Below, one piece after another: positions 8,515 through 17,897 of a stretch of 64,000 bases of DNA (positions within the stretch are counted from its first letter, which is position 1; every line of letters starts with the position of its first letter). Below the pieces are notes generated by a model. The model ran no database searches. It saw nothing but the letters and a program-made list of their open reading frames with translations, and was not told the origin of the DNA. The position numbers and the translations under genes are program-made. This DNA comes from Thiotrichales bacterium (GTDB lineage: Bacteria; Pseudomonadota; Gammaproteobacteria; Beggiatoales; Beggiatoaceae). The stretch is taken from contig JADGDE010000001.1 of assembly GCA_016745035.1 (NCBI GenBank), positions 1,202,241 through 1,266,240 on the forward strand, in the 5' to 3' direction.

Positions 8515-9138
8515 TCAACTAGAAATTAATGCACGAGTTCTAGCTATTTTTATAGCCTCAACACGATTTTTTGCATGAAGTTTGTCACAAATATTATAAA
8601 TATGGCGTTTAACTGTATGTTCAGTTAGATTAAGTTTTTTAGCAATAGCTTTATTTGCATCTCCTTCATCAACCAAACTTAAAACCTCTTGTTCACGCGT
8701 GGTTAATATAGAGCCTTTAGTTTTAGTATAAGTTGATCGTTTCCATATATATTCTGGATATGACAATTTCCCATGGTATACTTTTTTTATATTTTCTTTA
8801 AATATACCAATTTTATCCCTTTTCAATAAATACCCTTTTGCTCCAGCTTCAAAAGATTTTTGAATATGTATTATTTCTTTTGTGTTTGTAATAATACATA
8901 CGGGTGTATATTTATATCTTCGTACAACTTTTTCTAATATTTCATACCATACCTTATTGCTAGGCATAAAAATTTCTAATAAAATTAATTCAAAATTTTT
9001 TATATTCGAATTAATTTCTTTTTCTACTTCATCCCAATTATTGCATGTATAGATTTTGCACTCAGGAAATAATTCCCTTAATAAGGATGAAACTGATTTT
9101 TTAGTTAATTCACAATTATCTGCGAGTAAAATATTCAT
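8515..9138 (-). CDS. LuxR/NarL-type response regulator with Asp-to-Glu receiver
   Basis: A 207-residue two-domain regulator. The receiver domain (about 1-120) has the first acidic residue at Asp7, and Lys in GYLLKRD. The usual phosphoacceptor Asp in the DLxLLDIxMP block is Glu55 (ELILLEIFMP). A C-terminal LuxR HTH (about 140-205) shows LTTREQEVLSLVDEGDANKAIAKKLN-type sequence, NLTEHTVKRHIYNICDKL and the R-A-E-A motif RVEAIKIAR. A Glu at the phosphorylation site often mimics the active state, so the protein may act without a kinase; none is encoded nearby. The gene ends 26 bases after the start of the XRE-type gene's stop region, so the two lie in tandem. It probably regulates the leftward cluster. 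Family assignment is firm; the consequence of Glu55 is inferred. Confidence 0.88.
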   Translation of the reverse strand: MNILLADNCELTKKSVSSLLRELFPECKIYTCNNWDEVEKEINSNIKNFELILLEIFMPSNKVWYEILEKVVRRYKYTPVCIITNTKEIIHIQKSFEAGAKGYLLKRDKIGIFKENIKKVYHGKLSYPEYIWKRSTYTKTKGSILTTREQEVLSLVDEGDANKAIAKKLNLTEHTVKRHIYNICDKLHAKNRVEAIKIARTRALISS

Positions 9139-9163
9139 AATAACCTACCTTTTTGAGTTTTAT

Positions 9164-9570
9164 TTATCCGTGTCGAAATATTTTTTTGATATTTTCATCT
9201 TCATCATATGTATTTAATAATGAATATAATTCCAAACAAATATTTGACAATTTTTTATGTTGATTTGAATCAGATAGTCTTTCTATCAAGTTCCAATTAA
9301 TGGTTGTTTTTTTCCAAGTTCCAGATTCCTTTAATTTTGTTATATTATTTTCTTCTATCAAAACATCCGTATTTACATTGAAAAATATTGATAATTTTTT
9401 TAATGTTTGCAAAGAAACAGGGTGATTAAGTTCTGCCCTTTTTATAGTTGCAATAGATATATAACATTTTTGTTTAAGGCTTTGTTCAGCCATTTCTTCT
9501 TGGCTTAATTTTTTTTTACCCTTAGTTCTTTTAATTTATTCCCATTAATAAATATTGTTTTACTGTTCAT
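9164..9570 (-). CDS. XRE-type HTH regulator, frame interrupted at an A9 run
   Basis: The best start is ATG at 9570, directly after a near-perfect GGAGGTAATT ribosome binding site. It gives MNSKTIFINGNKLKELRVK, the first helix of a Cro/C1 HTH. The frame meets a stop after a run of nine adenines (about 9511-9519), whereas ten would join it to the downstream frame LSQEEMAEQSLKQKCYISIA...NHPVSLQTLKKLSIFFNVN that completes the HTH. The restored protein would be 135 residues, with a helical C-terminal half of unknown function. The open part alone runs from 9493 to 9164. The break may be a true mutation, a sequencing error in the homopolymer, or a site of transcriptional slippage, which is known at A9-A10 runs. 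An inverted repeat upstream (9596-9622) could be its operator. Confidence 0.75.
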
Positions 9571-9595
9571 AATTACCTCCTAAGTTTACTACAAA

Positions 9596-9622
9596 AAACC
9601 TAATAAATAATTTACTAGGTTT
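9596..9622. promoter_or_regulatory. candidate operator upstream of the XRE-type gene
   Basis: Inverted repeat AAACCTA / TAGGTTT separated by 13 AT bases, 26 bases upstream of the regulator's start. Size and location fit an autorepressor site, but this is inferred from symmetry only. Confidence 0.4.
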
Positions 9623-10878
9623 ATATATTTGTATGAAAAGTATAGTACCTTAGGTAAAATTATGATTCAGTATCACTTTGGTATCAGTTTATTTTTATAT
9701 AGTAAAAACCATTAATTTTTTAATATTATCTAGAGATATTTAGTGATATAATCGTATAAATATAATATATATGATTGAGTTGAAATGATTTTTTCATTAG
9801 TTTTTAATTGTTGAAAAATAAATGTATGGTAAATATCATATAGGTCTCAGTTTGATATATGCTTTTAAAAAAGACATATTACGTCAAATTAACACCCAGA
9901 GATAAGCTGTTTTTTCGTGCAAAGGAGGAGAGGGTATGTCGAAACTATAATAATCACAGTTATATAAGACTAATATTATAGATATAGCCATATCTGAGTG
10001 AGACTAGGGTTATACCCAGATCTTTAGTGCAAATAATATACAGATTGGTATCAACTTTAGGATGGATTTATTCTATAAATGGATTTTAGGGCTTACGAAT
10101 TGACAGTCTTTTGTAGTTGTACATATAATAATTTTCTAGTGAGCTTATAAATTTTTAAATATTGCTTGCCTGTTATATTGCTCTATCTCCCGGTATTGCT
10201 CATGCTAATACTATAATTGGTTTTTCTAAAAAATATCATCGTCATGATTGTTGAGGAAAGCAATATAATAGTTTTGTTGGTATTTCAACATCGCCCGGAA
10301 TAATTTTATTTTGCCTGCTGGCTCCAAGGTTTATTTAAGCTATTACCAATATTCCCGCCCCTTTAACTATGTTTAATAGCTTTTTATCGGCGTTAGGTAA
10401 ATCTTCAGGTTGATAAAATTTCTGATGTAAAAAGCAATTAACCTTATCATGATATACATTGATAGGGTGTATTTTCCTGTAGGAAGATAACGGATTGTTC
10501 TTATTATTGTAGCTTAAGCCGTAAAGCAATAAATTCGCGCGCGGAAATAAAAGCTTTGTGTGCGGAAGTATTTTTGTTAGTTTTATAAAAAAACGGGTAC
10601 CTGAGAGAAGTCAACTCATTTTATTTTTTGCATCAGTCCTCTTTTTTTAAAATGGATGGCTAAAACGTGGCCCATCATCAACGATGGCGACCCGCACTCA
10701 TTCAGTGTTGTAGGGTTCTAACAGTCAATAGAGAGCAACAAGAAAAGAAGAGCAATATTGTTAATAGTCACAATTAAAGAGGAAGAAGAAACAAATTCCC
10801 CCTAAGTTACTAACAATAAATATAAACTGAATCAAACTAAGAAAAATCTTTTAGATTTTAGGGAAGATATATTACTAA
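9623..10878. other. gene-poor AT-rich region with decayed coding remnants
   Basis: No convincing gene in about 1.25 kb. A strong AAGGAGGAGAGGG site precedes an ATG at 9936, but the frame stops after four codons (MSKL). A leftward frame at 10335-10529 starts only with TTG, has no ribosome site, and I do not accept it as a gene. Around 10200-10330 short peptides broken by stops suggest a degenerated gene. The region links the accessory island to the core block that starts with gltB and carries no recognisable attachment site. Confidence 0.5.
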
Positions 10879-11300
10879 CTGATGTTACGCAAAGGCTTCT
10901 TTTTCTGTCTTAAGGGAGGAATATTAGACTGGCTTCGTGACGCTCACGGATATCTTTGTCCTTAGAGCTTACTCAGATTCAGACTGATATGCTGTCTTCT
11001 GCCCCGACACGTCCGGTGTCTCCCGTAGACCTTCGCACTGCGCTGCTATGGTTTACTCCCTCCCCCATGACTTAACGCCTCATACATTTCGACGCGGCGT
11101 GATAATTCCTCGTGCTCTGCACATCGACATTATCTCAACGCTCTGAAATGACGGCTAGTCGCGGACTACTCGACTTCGGCTAGCGCCTCTCCATGTCTCG
11201 CAGCGGCAGAAAAAACCGCCATTGCTCCACAGCTAAGCTTCACTAGGCAGGTGGAAAATCACACTATTGTGATAAAAACCGGCTTAGTGCGTAACATCAG
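10879..11300. mobile_element. MITE-like element, copy 1, carrying a ~290 bp insert
   Basis: Ends CTGATGTTACGC and GCGTAACATCAG with a 7-bp target duplication TTACTAA (10872-10878 and 11301-11307). The outer parts match the 132-bp copy at 47621 in reverse orientation. The centre, which in other copies is a small CTGCCTTAAAGGCAG palindrome, is opened by about 290 bp of unrelated GC-richer sequence (about 10916-11204). No open frame of useful length is present on either strand. Confidence 0.85.
10916..11204. other. GC-rich, structured, non-coding insert inside the MITE
   Basis: About 290 bp that contrast sharply with the AT-rich surroundings. Short hairpins are visible, for example CGTGA/TCACG with loop CGC, and GACAC/GTGTC with loop GTCCG. 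No reading frame over 60 codons exists. It may be a structured RNA, a retroelement fragment or a nested element. I cannot assign a family. Confidence 0.45.
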
Positions 11301-11368
11301 TTACTAATACAAAAGAGGTTCTTCCCATGCATGTTTATGCATGGAAAGATTGTGAAAGGATATAAAGT

Positions 11369-14300
11369 TTATGCTATAGCTTGTGCCTGCGCAACCTCAC
11401 CTTTCCGCTCCAACAATGCCCGACGATAATCAATCGGCATCACTTTCACAAACTGAGACTTAACATTATCCCAATCATCTAACAAAGCCTTAGCCCGCGC
11501 ACTATTAGTATACCGCACATGTTGTTCAACCAAGGTTTTTAGGCGTTGGGCATCGTGGCGGGTGTGGTCTGCCATGATGTCGTCGGTGGCTTCATCCTCA
11601 CCGATTTCTTCAATCTCGACTTGCGCCATATTACAGCGATCTTTGAAGTCGCCGTTTTTATCCCAGACATAGGCGATACCGCCGCTCATACCCGCAGCGA
11701 AGTTGCGCCCGGTATCGCCTAAGACGATGACGGTGCCGCCGGTCATGTATTCGCAACCGTGGTCGCCCACGCCTTCAACCACAGCGGTTGCGCCAGAGTT
11801 ACGCACTGCGAAACGCTCGCCGCCGACACCGCTAAAGTAACACTCGCCTGTGATAGCGCCGTATAAAACGGTGTTACCGACGATAATGTTGTCCTCGGCA
11901 GTAATTGGGCTTTGCTCGGGTGGGAAGATGGCGATGCGACCGCCGGATAAACCTTTACCAACGTAATCATTGCCCTCGCCGTGTAGCTCGATGGTCACGC
12001 CTTTACTTAAGAAAGCGCCCAAGCTTTGTCCGGCAGTACCCGTGGCTTTGATGTGGATGCTGTCATCAGGCAAACCTGCATGACCATAGCGGCGGGCGAC
12101 TTCGCCAGAGAGCATTGCGCCAAAGCTGCGGTTGAGGTTTTGTATCGGGGTGTCGATTTGTACCGGTGTGCCGTTTTCTAGCGCTGGCTGGGCTTGTTTG
12201 ATCATGTCTTGGTCTAGGGCTTTGTCTAGGCCGTGGTCTTGGCTTTCGCTGTGAACAATCGCAACGCTTTCAGGCATATCTGGACGGTGGAACAAGGGCG
12301 CTAAGTTTACGCCTTTGGCTTTCCAGTGGTCGATGGCATCACGCATATCGAGTTTTTCGCTGTGTCCGACCATGTCATCAAATTTGCGGTAGCCCAGTTC
12401 TGCCATGATTTGGCGCACTTCTTCAGCAACAAACATGAAGTAGTTGACGACGTGGTCAGGCGTGCCAGTAAAGCGTTTTCTGAGTTCTGGGTTTTGGGTT
12501 GCGACACCGACAGGGCAGGTGTTGAGGTGACACTTACGCATCATGATGCAGCCCTCAACGATTAATGGCGCTGTTGCAAAGCCCATTTCGTCAGCGCCCA
12601 AGAGTGCGGCGATGACTACGTCGCGTCCGGTACGCATACCGCCGTCGGCTTGGACGCAAACCCGTCCGCGCAGTTGGTTGAGTACCAAGGTTTGTTGGGT
12701 TTCAGCCAAGCCGATTTCCCAAGGTGAACCCGCGTGTTTAATCGAGGTGACGGGGCTTGCGCCTGTGCCGCCATCGTAACCGGAGATGGTGATGTGGTCG
12801 GCGTGGGCTTTGGATACGCCCGCCGCGACTGTGCCAACACCGACTTCGGAGACCAATTTGACGCTAACGCGCGATTCTGGGTTGACGTTTTTAAGGTCAT
12901 GAATCAACTGGGCAATGTCTTCGATAGAGTAAATATCGTGATGTGGTGGTGGAGAAATCAAGCCCACGCCAGGGGTGGAATGGCGCACTTTGGCAATGAC
13001 TTCATCGACTTTGTGCCCTGGTAATTGTCCGCCTTCGCCAGGTTTTGCACCCTGAGCGATTTTGATTTGTAAATCATCCGCATTAACCAGATATTCGGTG
13101 GTGACACCAAAGCGGCCAGAGGCGATTTGTTTAATCGCTGAGCGCATAGAATCGCCGTTTTCCATTGGCGTGAAACGCTCGACCAGCTCGCCGCCTTCGC
13201 CGGTGTTGGATTTGCCGCCCAAGCGGTTCATGGCAATTGCCAGCGTGGTGTGGGCTTCAAAAGAAATCGAGCCGAAGGACATTGCGCCGGTGGCAAAGCG
13301 TTTGACGATTTCGGTCGCGGGTTCCACTTCATCTAAAGGAATGGCTTTATCCGCGCCTTTAAATTTCAGCAAGCCGCGCAGGGTCAGCAATTTTTCGTTT
13401 TGCTCGTTGATGGCTTGGCTAAAGGCATCGTATTTTTCTTGGTTGTTGCCACGCACAGCATGTTGCAAGTCGGCAATGCTGGTTGGTGTCCAGATGTGTT
13501 CTTCACCACGGACGCGGTAGGCGTATTCGCCGCCGACATCGAGGGCGTTTTTATATAAAGGCGCATCGCTGTAGGCGAGTTGATGACGGCGCACGGTTTC
13601 GGCGGCGACTTCTGGGAGTCCCACGCCTTCGATGGTGGTCGCCGTGTTGGTGAAATAAGCATCAACAAAATCTTGGCTCAAGCCCACCGCATCGAAAATT
13701 TGCGCGCCACAGTAGGATTGATAGGTAGAGATACCCATTTTTGACATGACTTTGAGTAAGCCTTTGCCGACCGCTTTGATGTAGTTTTGGCAAGCTTTTT
13801 CTGCATTTTGCGGATGGTTGGCTGCTAAAGTATCAAAGGCTAAATAAGGGTTGACGGCTTCTGCGCCAAAGCCTGCGAGGACGGCAAAATGTTGCACTTC
13901 GCGGACTTCACCCGTTTCAACGACCAAGCCTGCGGAGGTGCGTAAACCTGTGCGCACCAAATGTTGGTGTACGGCAGCGGTGGCGAGCAGTGCAGGGATG
14001 GCTAAGTTATCGGCGTTAAGGTTACGGTCTGAGAGAATCAGAATGTTGTTGCCATCGTTGACGGCTTTTTCGGCATCGGCACAAATGGCTTCGATGGCGG
14101 CTTGCATCCCGTCTGCGCCTTGTTCGGCGGCGTAGCAAATATCAACCGTGTGGGTTTGGAATGCGCCTTTGGTGCGCGACTCGATGCGACGGATTTTTTC
14201 TAAATCGCTGTTGCTAAGCACGGGCTGGCTGACTTCCAAGCGCATCGCCGGTGAAGCGTTTTCGAGACCAAAGAGGTTAGGGCGTGGGCCAACCAAACTC

Positions 14301-15919
14301 ACCAAACTCATCACCAATTCTTCACGAATTGGGTCAATCGGCGGATTGGTGACTTGGGCAAAAATTTGTTTGAAATAGTCGTAGAGCAGACGCGAGCGGT
14401 CAGATAAAACCGCGATAGGGCTGTCGATACCCATCGAGCCAATTGGGTCTTGCCCTTGGGTTGCCATCGGTTCTAGGAAGTTTTTGATGTCTTCTTGGGT
14501 GTAACCAAAGGCTTGTTGTTGGTCTAATAAAGTTTGCTGATCCGGTGGCATGGAAGCGACTTCGTCTGGCAAGTCTTTGAGCATGATCTGGGTTTGGTCT
14601 AACCAATCTTGATAGGGATGGTCAGCGGCTAATTGGGCTTTGAGTTCGGCATCATCAATAATGCGTCCTTTTTCGGTATCAATCAGGAACATTTTACCCG
14701 GTTGTAAACGCCATTTTTTGACAATTTTTTCTTCAGGAATCGGCAATACGCCCATTTCTGATGCCATGACCACCAAGCCATCGTCGGTGATTAAATAACG
14801 TGCTGGGCGCAGGCCGTTACGGTCTAAGGTTGCGCCGATTTGCGTACCGTCGGTGAAAGCCACGGCGGCAGGGCCGTCCCATGGTTCCATCAAGCCTGCA
14901 TTGTATTCGTAGAAAGCGCGGCGTTTGGGATCCATGGTTGGATTGCCTGCCCAGGCTTCTGGAATCAATAACATCATCGCGTGCGCCATCGAATAACCGC
15001 CAGCGACCATTAATTCTAAGGCATTATCAAAGCACGCTGAATCGGATTGATCCGCGTCGATTAAAGGCCAGAGTTTGTCTAAATCATCGCCTAATAAACC
15101 TGACTCTAAAGTATGGCGACGTGATGCCATCCAGTTGACGTTACCGCGCACGGTGTTGATTTCGCCGTTGTGGGCAATCATACGGAAAGGTTGCGCTAAG
15201 TCCCATGTTGGGAAGGTGTTAGTAGAAAAGCGCTGATGTACCAAAGCCAAAGCGGAAACCATACGCTCGTCGTTCAAATCGGAGTAATAGGCTCCAACTT
15301 GGTCGGCTAATAACATGCCTTTATATAATAAGGTGCTAGAAGACAGGGAGGGAATAAAGAAGCTTTCGCGTCCATGCCCTTCCGCTTGAGCGGCGTGTTC
15401 GACTTGTTTGCGAATCACGAATAATTTGCGCTCAAAGACATTTTTGTCGATGCTAGCATTTTTAGCGATAAAAATTTGCTTAACTTGTGGTTCGACCGCT
15501 TTCACGCCCTCGCCCAAGCTGCTGTTATCGGTAGGCACATCGCGCCAACCTAAAACACTTTGTCCTTCGGCTTCGATATATTTGCCTAATATGTCTTGGC
15601 AAGTGGTAGCGGCGGCATTGTCTTGTGGCAAGAACACCATACCCACGGCATAATCGCCAACGCTGGGCAATTCAAAATCGGTCACGGCACGCAAAAAGCT
15701 GTCGGGGATTTGGATTAAAATACCCGCGCCATCGCCTGCCAGCGGGTCTGCACCCACAGCACCACGGTGGGTTAAGTTGCTTAATAAGGTTAAGCCTTGA
15801 CTGACAATGTCATGGTTCTTTTGACCCTTGATATTAACCAAAAAGCCGACACCACAAGCGTCGTGTTCATTGCGGGGGTCGTAGAGACCTTGTTTGACCG
15901 GCAAGGCGTTATGACTCAT
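11369..15919 (-). CDS. gltB: glutamate synthase large subunit
   Basis: A full-length 1516-residue GltB. It transfers the amide nitrogen of glutamine to 2-oxoglutarate, giving two glutamates, the second step of GS-GOGAT ammonia assimilation. The N-terminal class II amidotransferase nucleophile is Cys22 in HDACGVGF. The central FMN-binding synthase region contains [13 protein letters not shown] and the glutamate synthase block [12 protein letters not shown]. The 3Fe-4S cysteines are in [15 protein letters not shown] (about 1123-1135). The C-terminal Gly-rich GXGXG beta-helix domain ([25 protein letters not shown]) ends before 1450. The start ATG has a GAGG upstream, and the protein carries a short pre-Cys leader as usual. 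No gltD lies beside it; a MITE occupies the downstream flank, so the small subunit must be elsewhere. Confidence 0.97.
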   Translation of the reverse strand: MSHNALPVKQGLYDPRNEHDACGVGFLVNIKGQKNHDIVSQGLTLLSNLTHRGAVGADPLAGDGAGILIQIPDSFLRAVTDFELPSVGDYAVGMVFLPQDNAAATTCQDILGKYIEAEGQSVLGWRDVPTDNSSLGEGVKAVEPQVKQIFIAKNASIDKNVFERKLFVIRKQVEHAAQAEGHGRESFFIPSLSSSTLLYKGMLLADQVGAYYSDLNDERMVSALALVHQRFSTNTFPTWDLAQPFRMIAHNGEINTVRGNVNWMASRRHTLESGLLGDDLDKLWPLIDADQSDSACFDNALELMVAGGYSMAHAMMLLIPEAWAGNPTMDPKRRAFYEYNAGLMEPWDGPAAVAFTDGTQIGATLDRNGLRPARYLITDDGLVVMASEMGVLPIPEEKIVKKWRLQPGKMFLIDTEKGRIIDDAELKAQLAADHPYQDWLDQTQIMLKDLPDEVASMPPDQQTLLDQQQAFGYTQEDIKNFLEPMATQGQDPIGSMGIDSPIAVLSDRSRLLYDYFKQIFAQVTNPPIDPIREELVMSLVSLVGPRPNLFGLENASPAMRLEVSQPVLSNSDLEKIRRIESRTKGAFQTHTVDICYAAEQGADGMQAAIEAICADAEKAVNDGNNILILSDRNLNADNLAIPALLATAAVHQHLVRTGLRTSAGLVVETGEVREVQHFAVLAGFGAEAVNPYLAFDTLAANHPQNAEKACQNYIKAVGKGLLKVMSKMGISTYQSYCGAQIFDAVGLSQDFVDAYFTNTATTIEGVGLPEVAAETVRRHQLAYSDAPLYKNALDVGGEYAYRVRGEEHIWTPTSIADLQHAVRGNNQEKYDAFSQAINEQNEKLLTLRGLLKFKGADKAIPLDEVEPATEIVKRFATGAMSFGSISFEAHTTLAIAMNRLGGKSNTGEGGELVERFTPMENGDSMRSAIKQIASGRFGVTTEYLVNADDLQIKIAQGAKPGEGGQLPGHKVDEVIAKVRHSTPGVGLISPPPHHDIYSIEDIAQLIHDLKNVNPESRVSVKLVSEVGVGTVAAGVSKAHADHITISGYDGGTGASPVTSIKHAGSPWEIGLAETQQTLVLNQLRGRVCVQADGGMRTGRDVVIAALLGADEMGFATAPLIVEGCIMMRKCHLNTCPVGVATQNPELRKRFTGTPDHVVNYFMFVAEEVRQIMAELGYRKFDDMVGHSEKLDMRDAIDHWKAKGVNLAPLFHRPDMPESVAIVHSESQDHGLDKALDQDMIKQAQPALENGTPVQIDTPIQNLNRSFGAMLSGEVARRYGHAGLPDDSIHIKATGTAGQSLGAFLSKGVTIELHGEGNDYVGKGLSGGRIAIFPPEQSPITAEDNIIVGNTVLYGAITGECYFSGVGGERFAVRNSGATAVVEGVGDHGCEYMTGGTVIVLGDTGRNFAAGMSGGIAYVWDKNGDFKDRCNMAQVEIEEIGEDEATDDIMADHTRHDAQRLKTLVEQHVRYTNSARAKALLDDWDNVKSQFVKVMPIDYRRALLERKGEVAQAQAIA

Positions 15920-15986
15920 TATTTCTAAACCTCGTTATTTCAATCTCTGATGTTGTTGGCACAGCCATCTGTGTGTAACATCCTGC

Positions 15987-16148
15987 AGGCATGAGAATTT
16001 AATAACGTCAGTCTCTAGCGGCACTTTTGTGTGTGGCTCAGCGTTGTCGCTCAGGTTACATAGAATCTACTATGCGCCCATTGCGTCGCCTTGCTCCACA
16101 CACAAAATTACTCGCTATATTTTCTGCTTTTATTAAAGTCTCATGCCT
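15987..16148. repeat. long imperfect hairpin element upstream of gltB
   Basis: Two arms of about 70-80 bases are imperfect reverse complements: AGGCATGAGA ... TTTAATAA ... TTTTGTGTGTGG ... CATAG on the left and the complement, ending TCTCATGCCT, on the right, closing near 16065 on CATAGAATCTACTATG. The element fills the gap between the divergent gltB and pilin-like genes. It looks like a dispersed palindromic element. It could also influence gltB expression, since the gltB start lies only 67 bases away. Confidence 0.7.
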
Positions 16149-16184
16149 TTATAAAACGGACAATGCCCATGCGAGGGGCAAAAG

Positions 16185-16616
16185 GTGAACGATTATACTA
16201 TGTTTTGGCAGTTACGGGAAAGGCAAGCACGCAGGTCGATGGGCTTTAGTTTATTGGAGCTGTTGATTGTATTGGCATTAATCGGTTTGATGGCGGGCTT
16301 GATTTTCCCGCGTTTTGCTAACTTTTATAGCAGCTTAGAGCGGGCTTTTGAGCGCGATGAAATCATTGTCCAGCTCAACCGTTTGGGCTTTTTGGCTTAT
16401 CAACAAGGCGAAGATTTATGGCTGCAACAGTATCCAAATAACCCCAAACCTTTGCCTTTGGAGTTGCCTCAGGGCTGGCAAATTCAAACCAATGAGGTGA
16501 TTCGTTATCGTCATAATGGGCTGTGTGCTGGCGGGGCGCTGACCTTGGTGCATGGGGAAAGCACTTGGTCGTATCAGTTGGTTGCGCCTTTTTGTCAGTT
16601 GGAGGCGGGCACTTAG
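16185..16616 (+). CDS. type IV pilin-like / GspH-type pseudopilin
   Basis: A 143-residue protein with a class III prepilin signal: RRSMG^FSLLELLIVLALIG, cleavage predicted after Gly20 with Glu at mature position 5, followed by a ~20-residue hydrophobic helix. The C-terminal globular part is small, with two Cys (about 113 and 136) that could form a disulphide. Pseudopilins of this kind are minor subunits of type II secretion or type IV pili. The start used is GTG at 16185 after GAGGGGC; an ATG at 16200 is the alternative and keeps the signal. It is alone, without other secretion genes nearby. Prepilin identity is firm; the machine it joins is unknown. Confidence 0.85.
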   Translation: MNDYTMFWQLRERQARRSMGFSLLELLIVLALIGLMAGLIFPRFANFYSSLERAFERDEIIVQLNRLGFLAYQQGEDLWLQQYPNNPKPLPLELPQGWQIQTNEVIRYRHNGLCAGGALTLVHGESTWSYQLVAPFCQLEAGT

Positions 16617-16661
16617 GAACGTGCACGAATTAATTTATGCAACTGCCTTTGCCACGCCGAT

Positions 16662-16850
16662 AGCCCTGAAAGGGCGTAATCTATAAAGCCTAGGGCAACG
16701 CCCTAGGATAGGAAAAACAATGATGATTAAGCCCTGAAGGGGCGACATAAAAATACGAAAGTTATATCGCCCCTTCAGGGCTAAAATATATTGACATCAA
16801 TCACCTAGGGCGTTGCCCTAGGCTATATAAATGTCGCCCCGTTGGGGCTT
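16662..16850. repeat. nested palindromic repeat cluster between convergent genes
   Basis: Two GCCTAGGGCAACGCCCTAGG-type palindromes (16688-16707 and 16804-16823) lie symmetrically around a central long hairpin AGCCCTGAAGGGGCGA / TCGCCCCTTCAGGGCT (16730-16782). Half-units of the same sequence cap both ends, so the whole ~190 bp is one large dyad. It sits between the 3' ends of the rightward pilin-like gene and the leftward ligase gene and could end both transcripts. It resembles intergenic palindromes dispersed in many unrelated bacteria. Confidence 0.85.
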
Positions 16851-16924
16851 TTAATTTAAAAGGGGAAGCATATCAGAAAAAGTTGTTGAAGTTATTTTGT
16901 GCATGTTCCTTAGTCCCGCAACAA

Positions 16925-17770
16925 TTACTGCTCTAACCCATCCCGTTCCCGCAAAAACACCGCAAAACGCGGCAGCCCCTTTTTAGTAAAGCCTTGATGG
17001 CGATATTGCACCAAGCTGCCAATTGCTGGCGGGTTTTGACGCTCAAGATTACTAAAACCAATACCAATGGAAAAACGCTTGCCATCTTCCATCTCTACCC
17101 GCAGCGACCCTAACATGCCTTTGAATTTGCCTTTACCCGGTTTGTGCCCCACGACTTTGCCATAAGCCTCCGTGTGGATTTTTAATTTCAGTAAGTCACC
17201 GCTGCGCCCACTGCGGTAAAGCGCCTCTTTGGCATGTAGCATCAAACCCTCAGCCCCGAACTTGTTCAGGGTTTTTAATTTTGCCATCAAGGCGGCTTTA
17301 TCTTTGACTTGGAATTGTTCTATCAGGGCAATATGCGCTTGCTCTGGTTTGATTAATTGTTTTAGTTGTTGGAGGCGTTGGTCGAATGTGCCTTGATGTT
17401 CGGGCAAATCAAATACCATAAATTTAATTGCTCGCCAGCCTTCATGGGCTTGTTGTTTACGTACAATCGAGAGCGTATCGGCAAAACGCCCGCGCCCTAG
17501 CCATAATTCGCCATCTAAGGTCTCGGCAGGAAAACCTACAGTAAACCACTCAGGGGTGATAAACACATGCCCGCCACGAGAAATGAGTTGTTTGCCATCC
17601 CAACGCGCCCGCACGCCATCGAGTTTTTCGCTAATCCAATAGCGCTCTATGTTGTTAATGTTGTGATAAACCTTAGGCAACATCACCGCAGGGGGTTCTA
17701 AGGCTAATAGAGCAAAGGGGAAAAATAATAAACAATAAATAACAGCACGGGTATTTTTATATAACATCAT
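16925..17770 (-). CDS. ATP-dependent DNA ligase, periplasmic (LigE) type
   Basis: A 281-residue minimal ligase with an N-terminal signal peptide (about 1-24, hydrophobic AVIYCLLFFPFALLAL). The adenylation nucleophile is Lys49 in motif I, SEKLDGVRA. Motif III-like FMVFDLP, motif IV EGLMLH and motif V LLKLKIH are visible. A short OB-fold region (KFKGMLGSLRVEM ... IGIGFSN) completes the minimal two-domain layout, without a DNA-binding extension. It joins nicks in duplex DNA using ATP; the signal peptide places it in the periplasm, where Lig E enzymes are thought to act in DNA uptake or in extracellular DNA of biofilms. It converges with the pilin-like gene across a palindromic repeat. Fusion or truncation is not seen. 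Confidence 0.92.
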   Translation of the reverse strand: MMLYKNTRAVIYCLLFFPFALLALEPPAVMLPKVYHNINNIERYWISEKLDGVRARWDGKQLISRGGHVFITPEWFTVGFPAETLDGELWLGRGRFADTLSIVRKQQAHEGWRAIKFMVFDLPEHQGTFDQRLQQLKQLIKPEQAHIALIEQFQVKDKAALMAKLKTLNKFGAEGLMLHAKEALYRSGRSGDLLKLKIHTEAYGKVVGHKPGKGKFKGMLGSLRVEMEDGKRFSIGIGFSNLERQNPPAIGSLVQYRHQGFTKKGLPRFAVFLRERDGLEQ

Positions 17771-17790
17771 AGGCTCACTTAAAATATTAA

Positions 17791-17825
17791 TAGATATTAC
17801 GCAAGCGATAAGTGCGCAACATCAG
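17791..17825. mobile_element. MITE end remnant
   Basis: GATATTACGCA ... TGCGCAACATCAG: both degenerate ends of the CTGATGTTACGC element brought together within 35 bp, an extreme internal deletion. It lies upstream of the ligase start. Confidence 0.55.
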
Positions 17826-17897
17826 TACTTCAGTGAGGCATTATTTGTGATTAGCCTATGAATTGCAATTGCTAAAACTATAAATATAGCGATGGTT

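Noticed and set aside
10335..10529. Leftward 64-codon frame
   Set aside because: It would need a TTG start, has no ribosome site and no recognisable family; the region around looks decayed.
11743..15653. Numerous short frames opposite gltB
   Set aside because: They are shadows of the sense gene, which is intact over its whole length.
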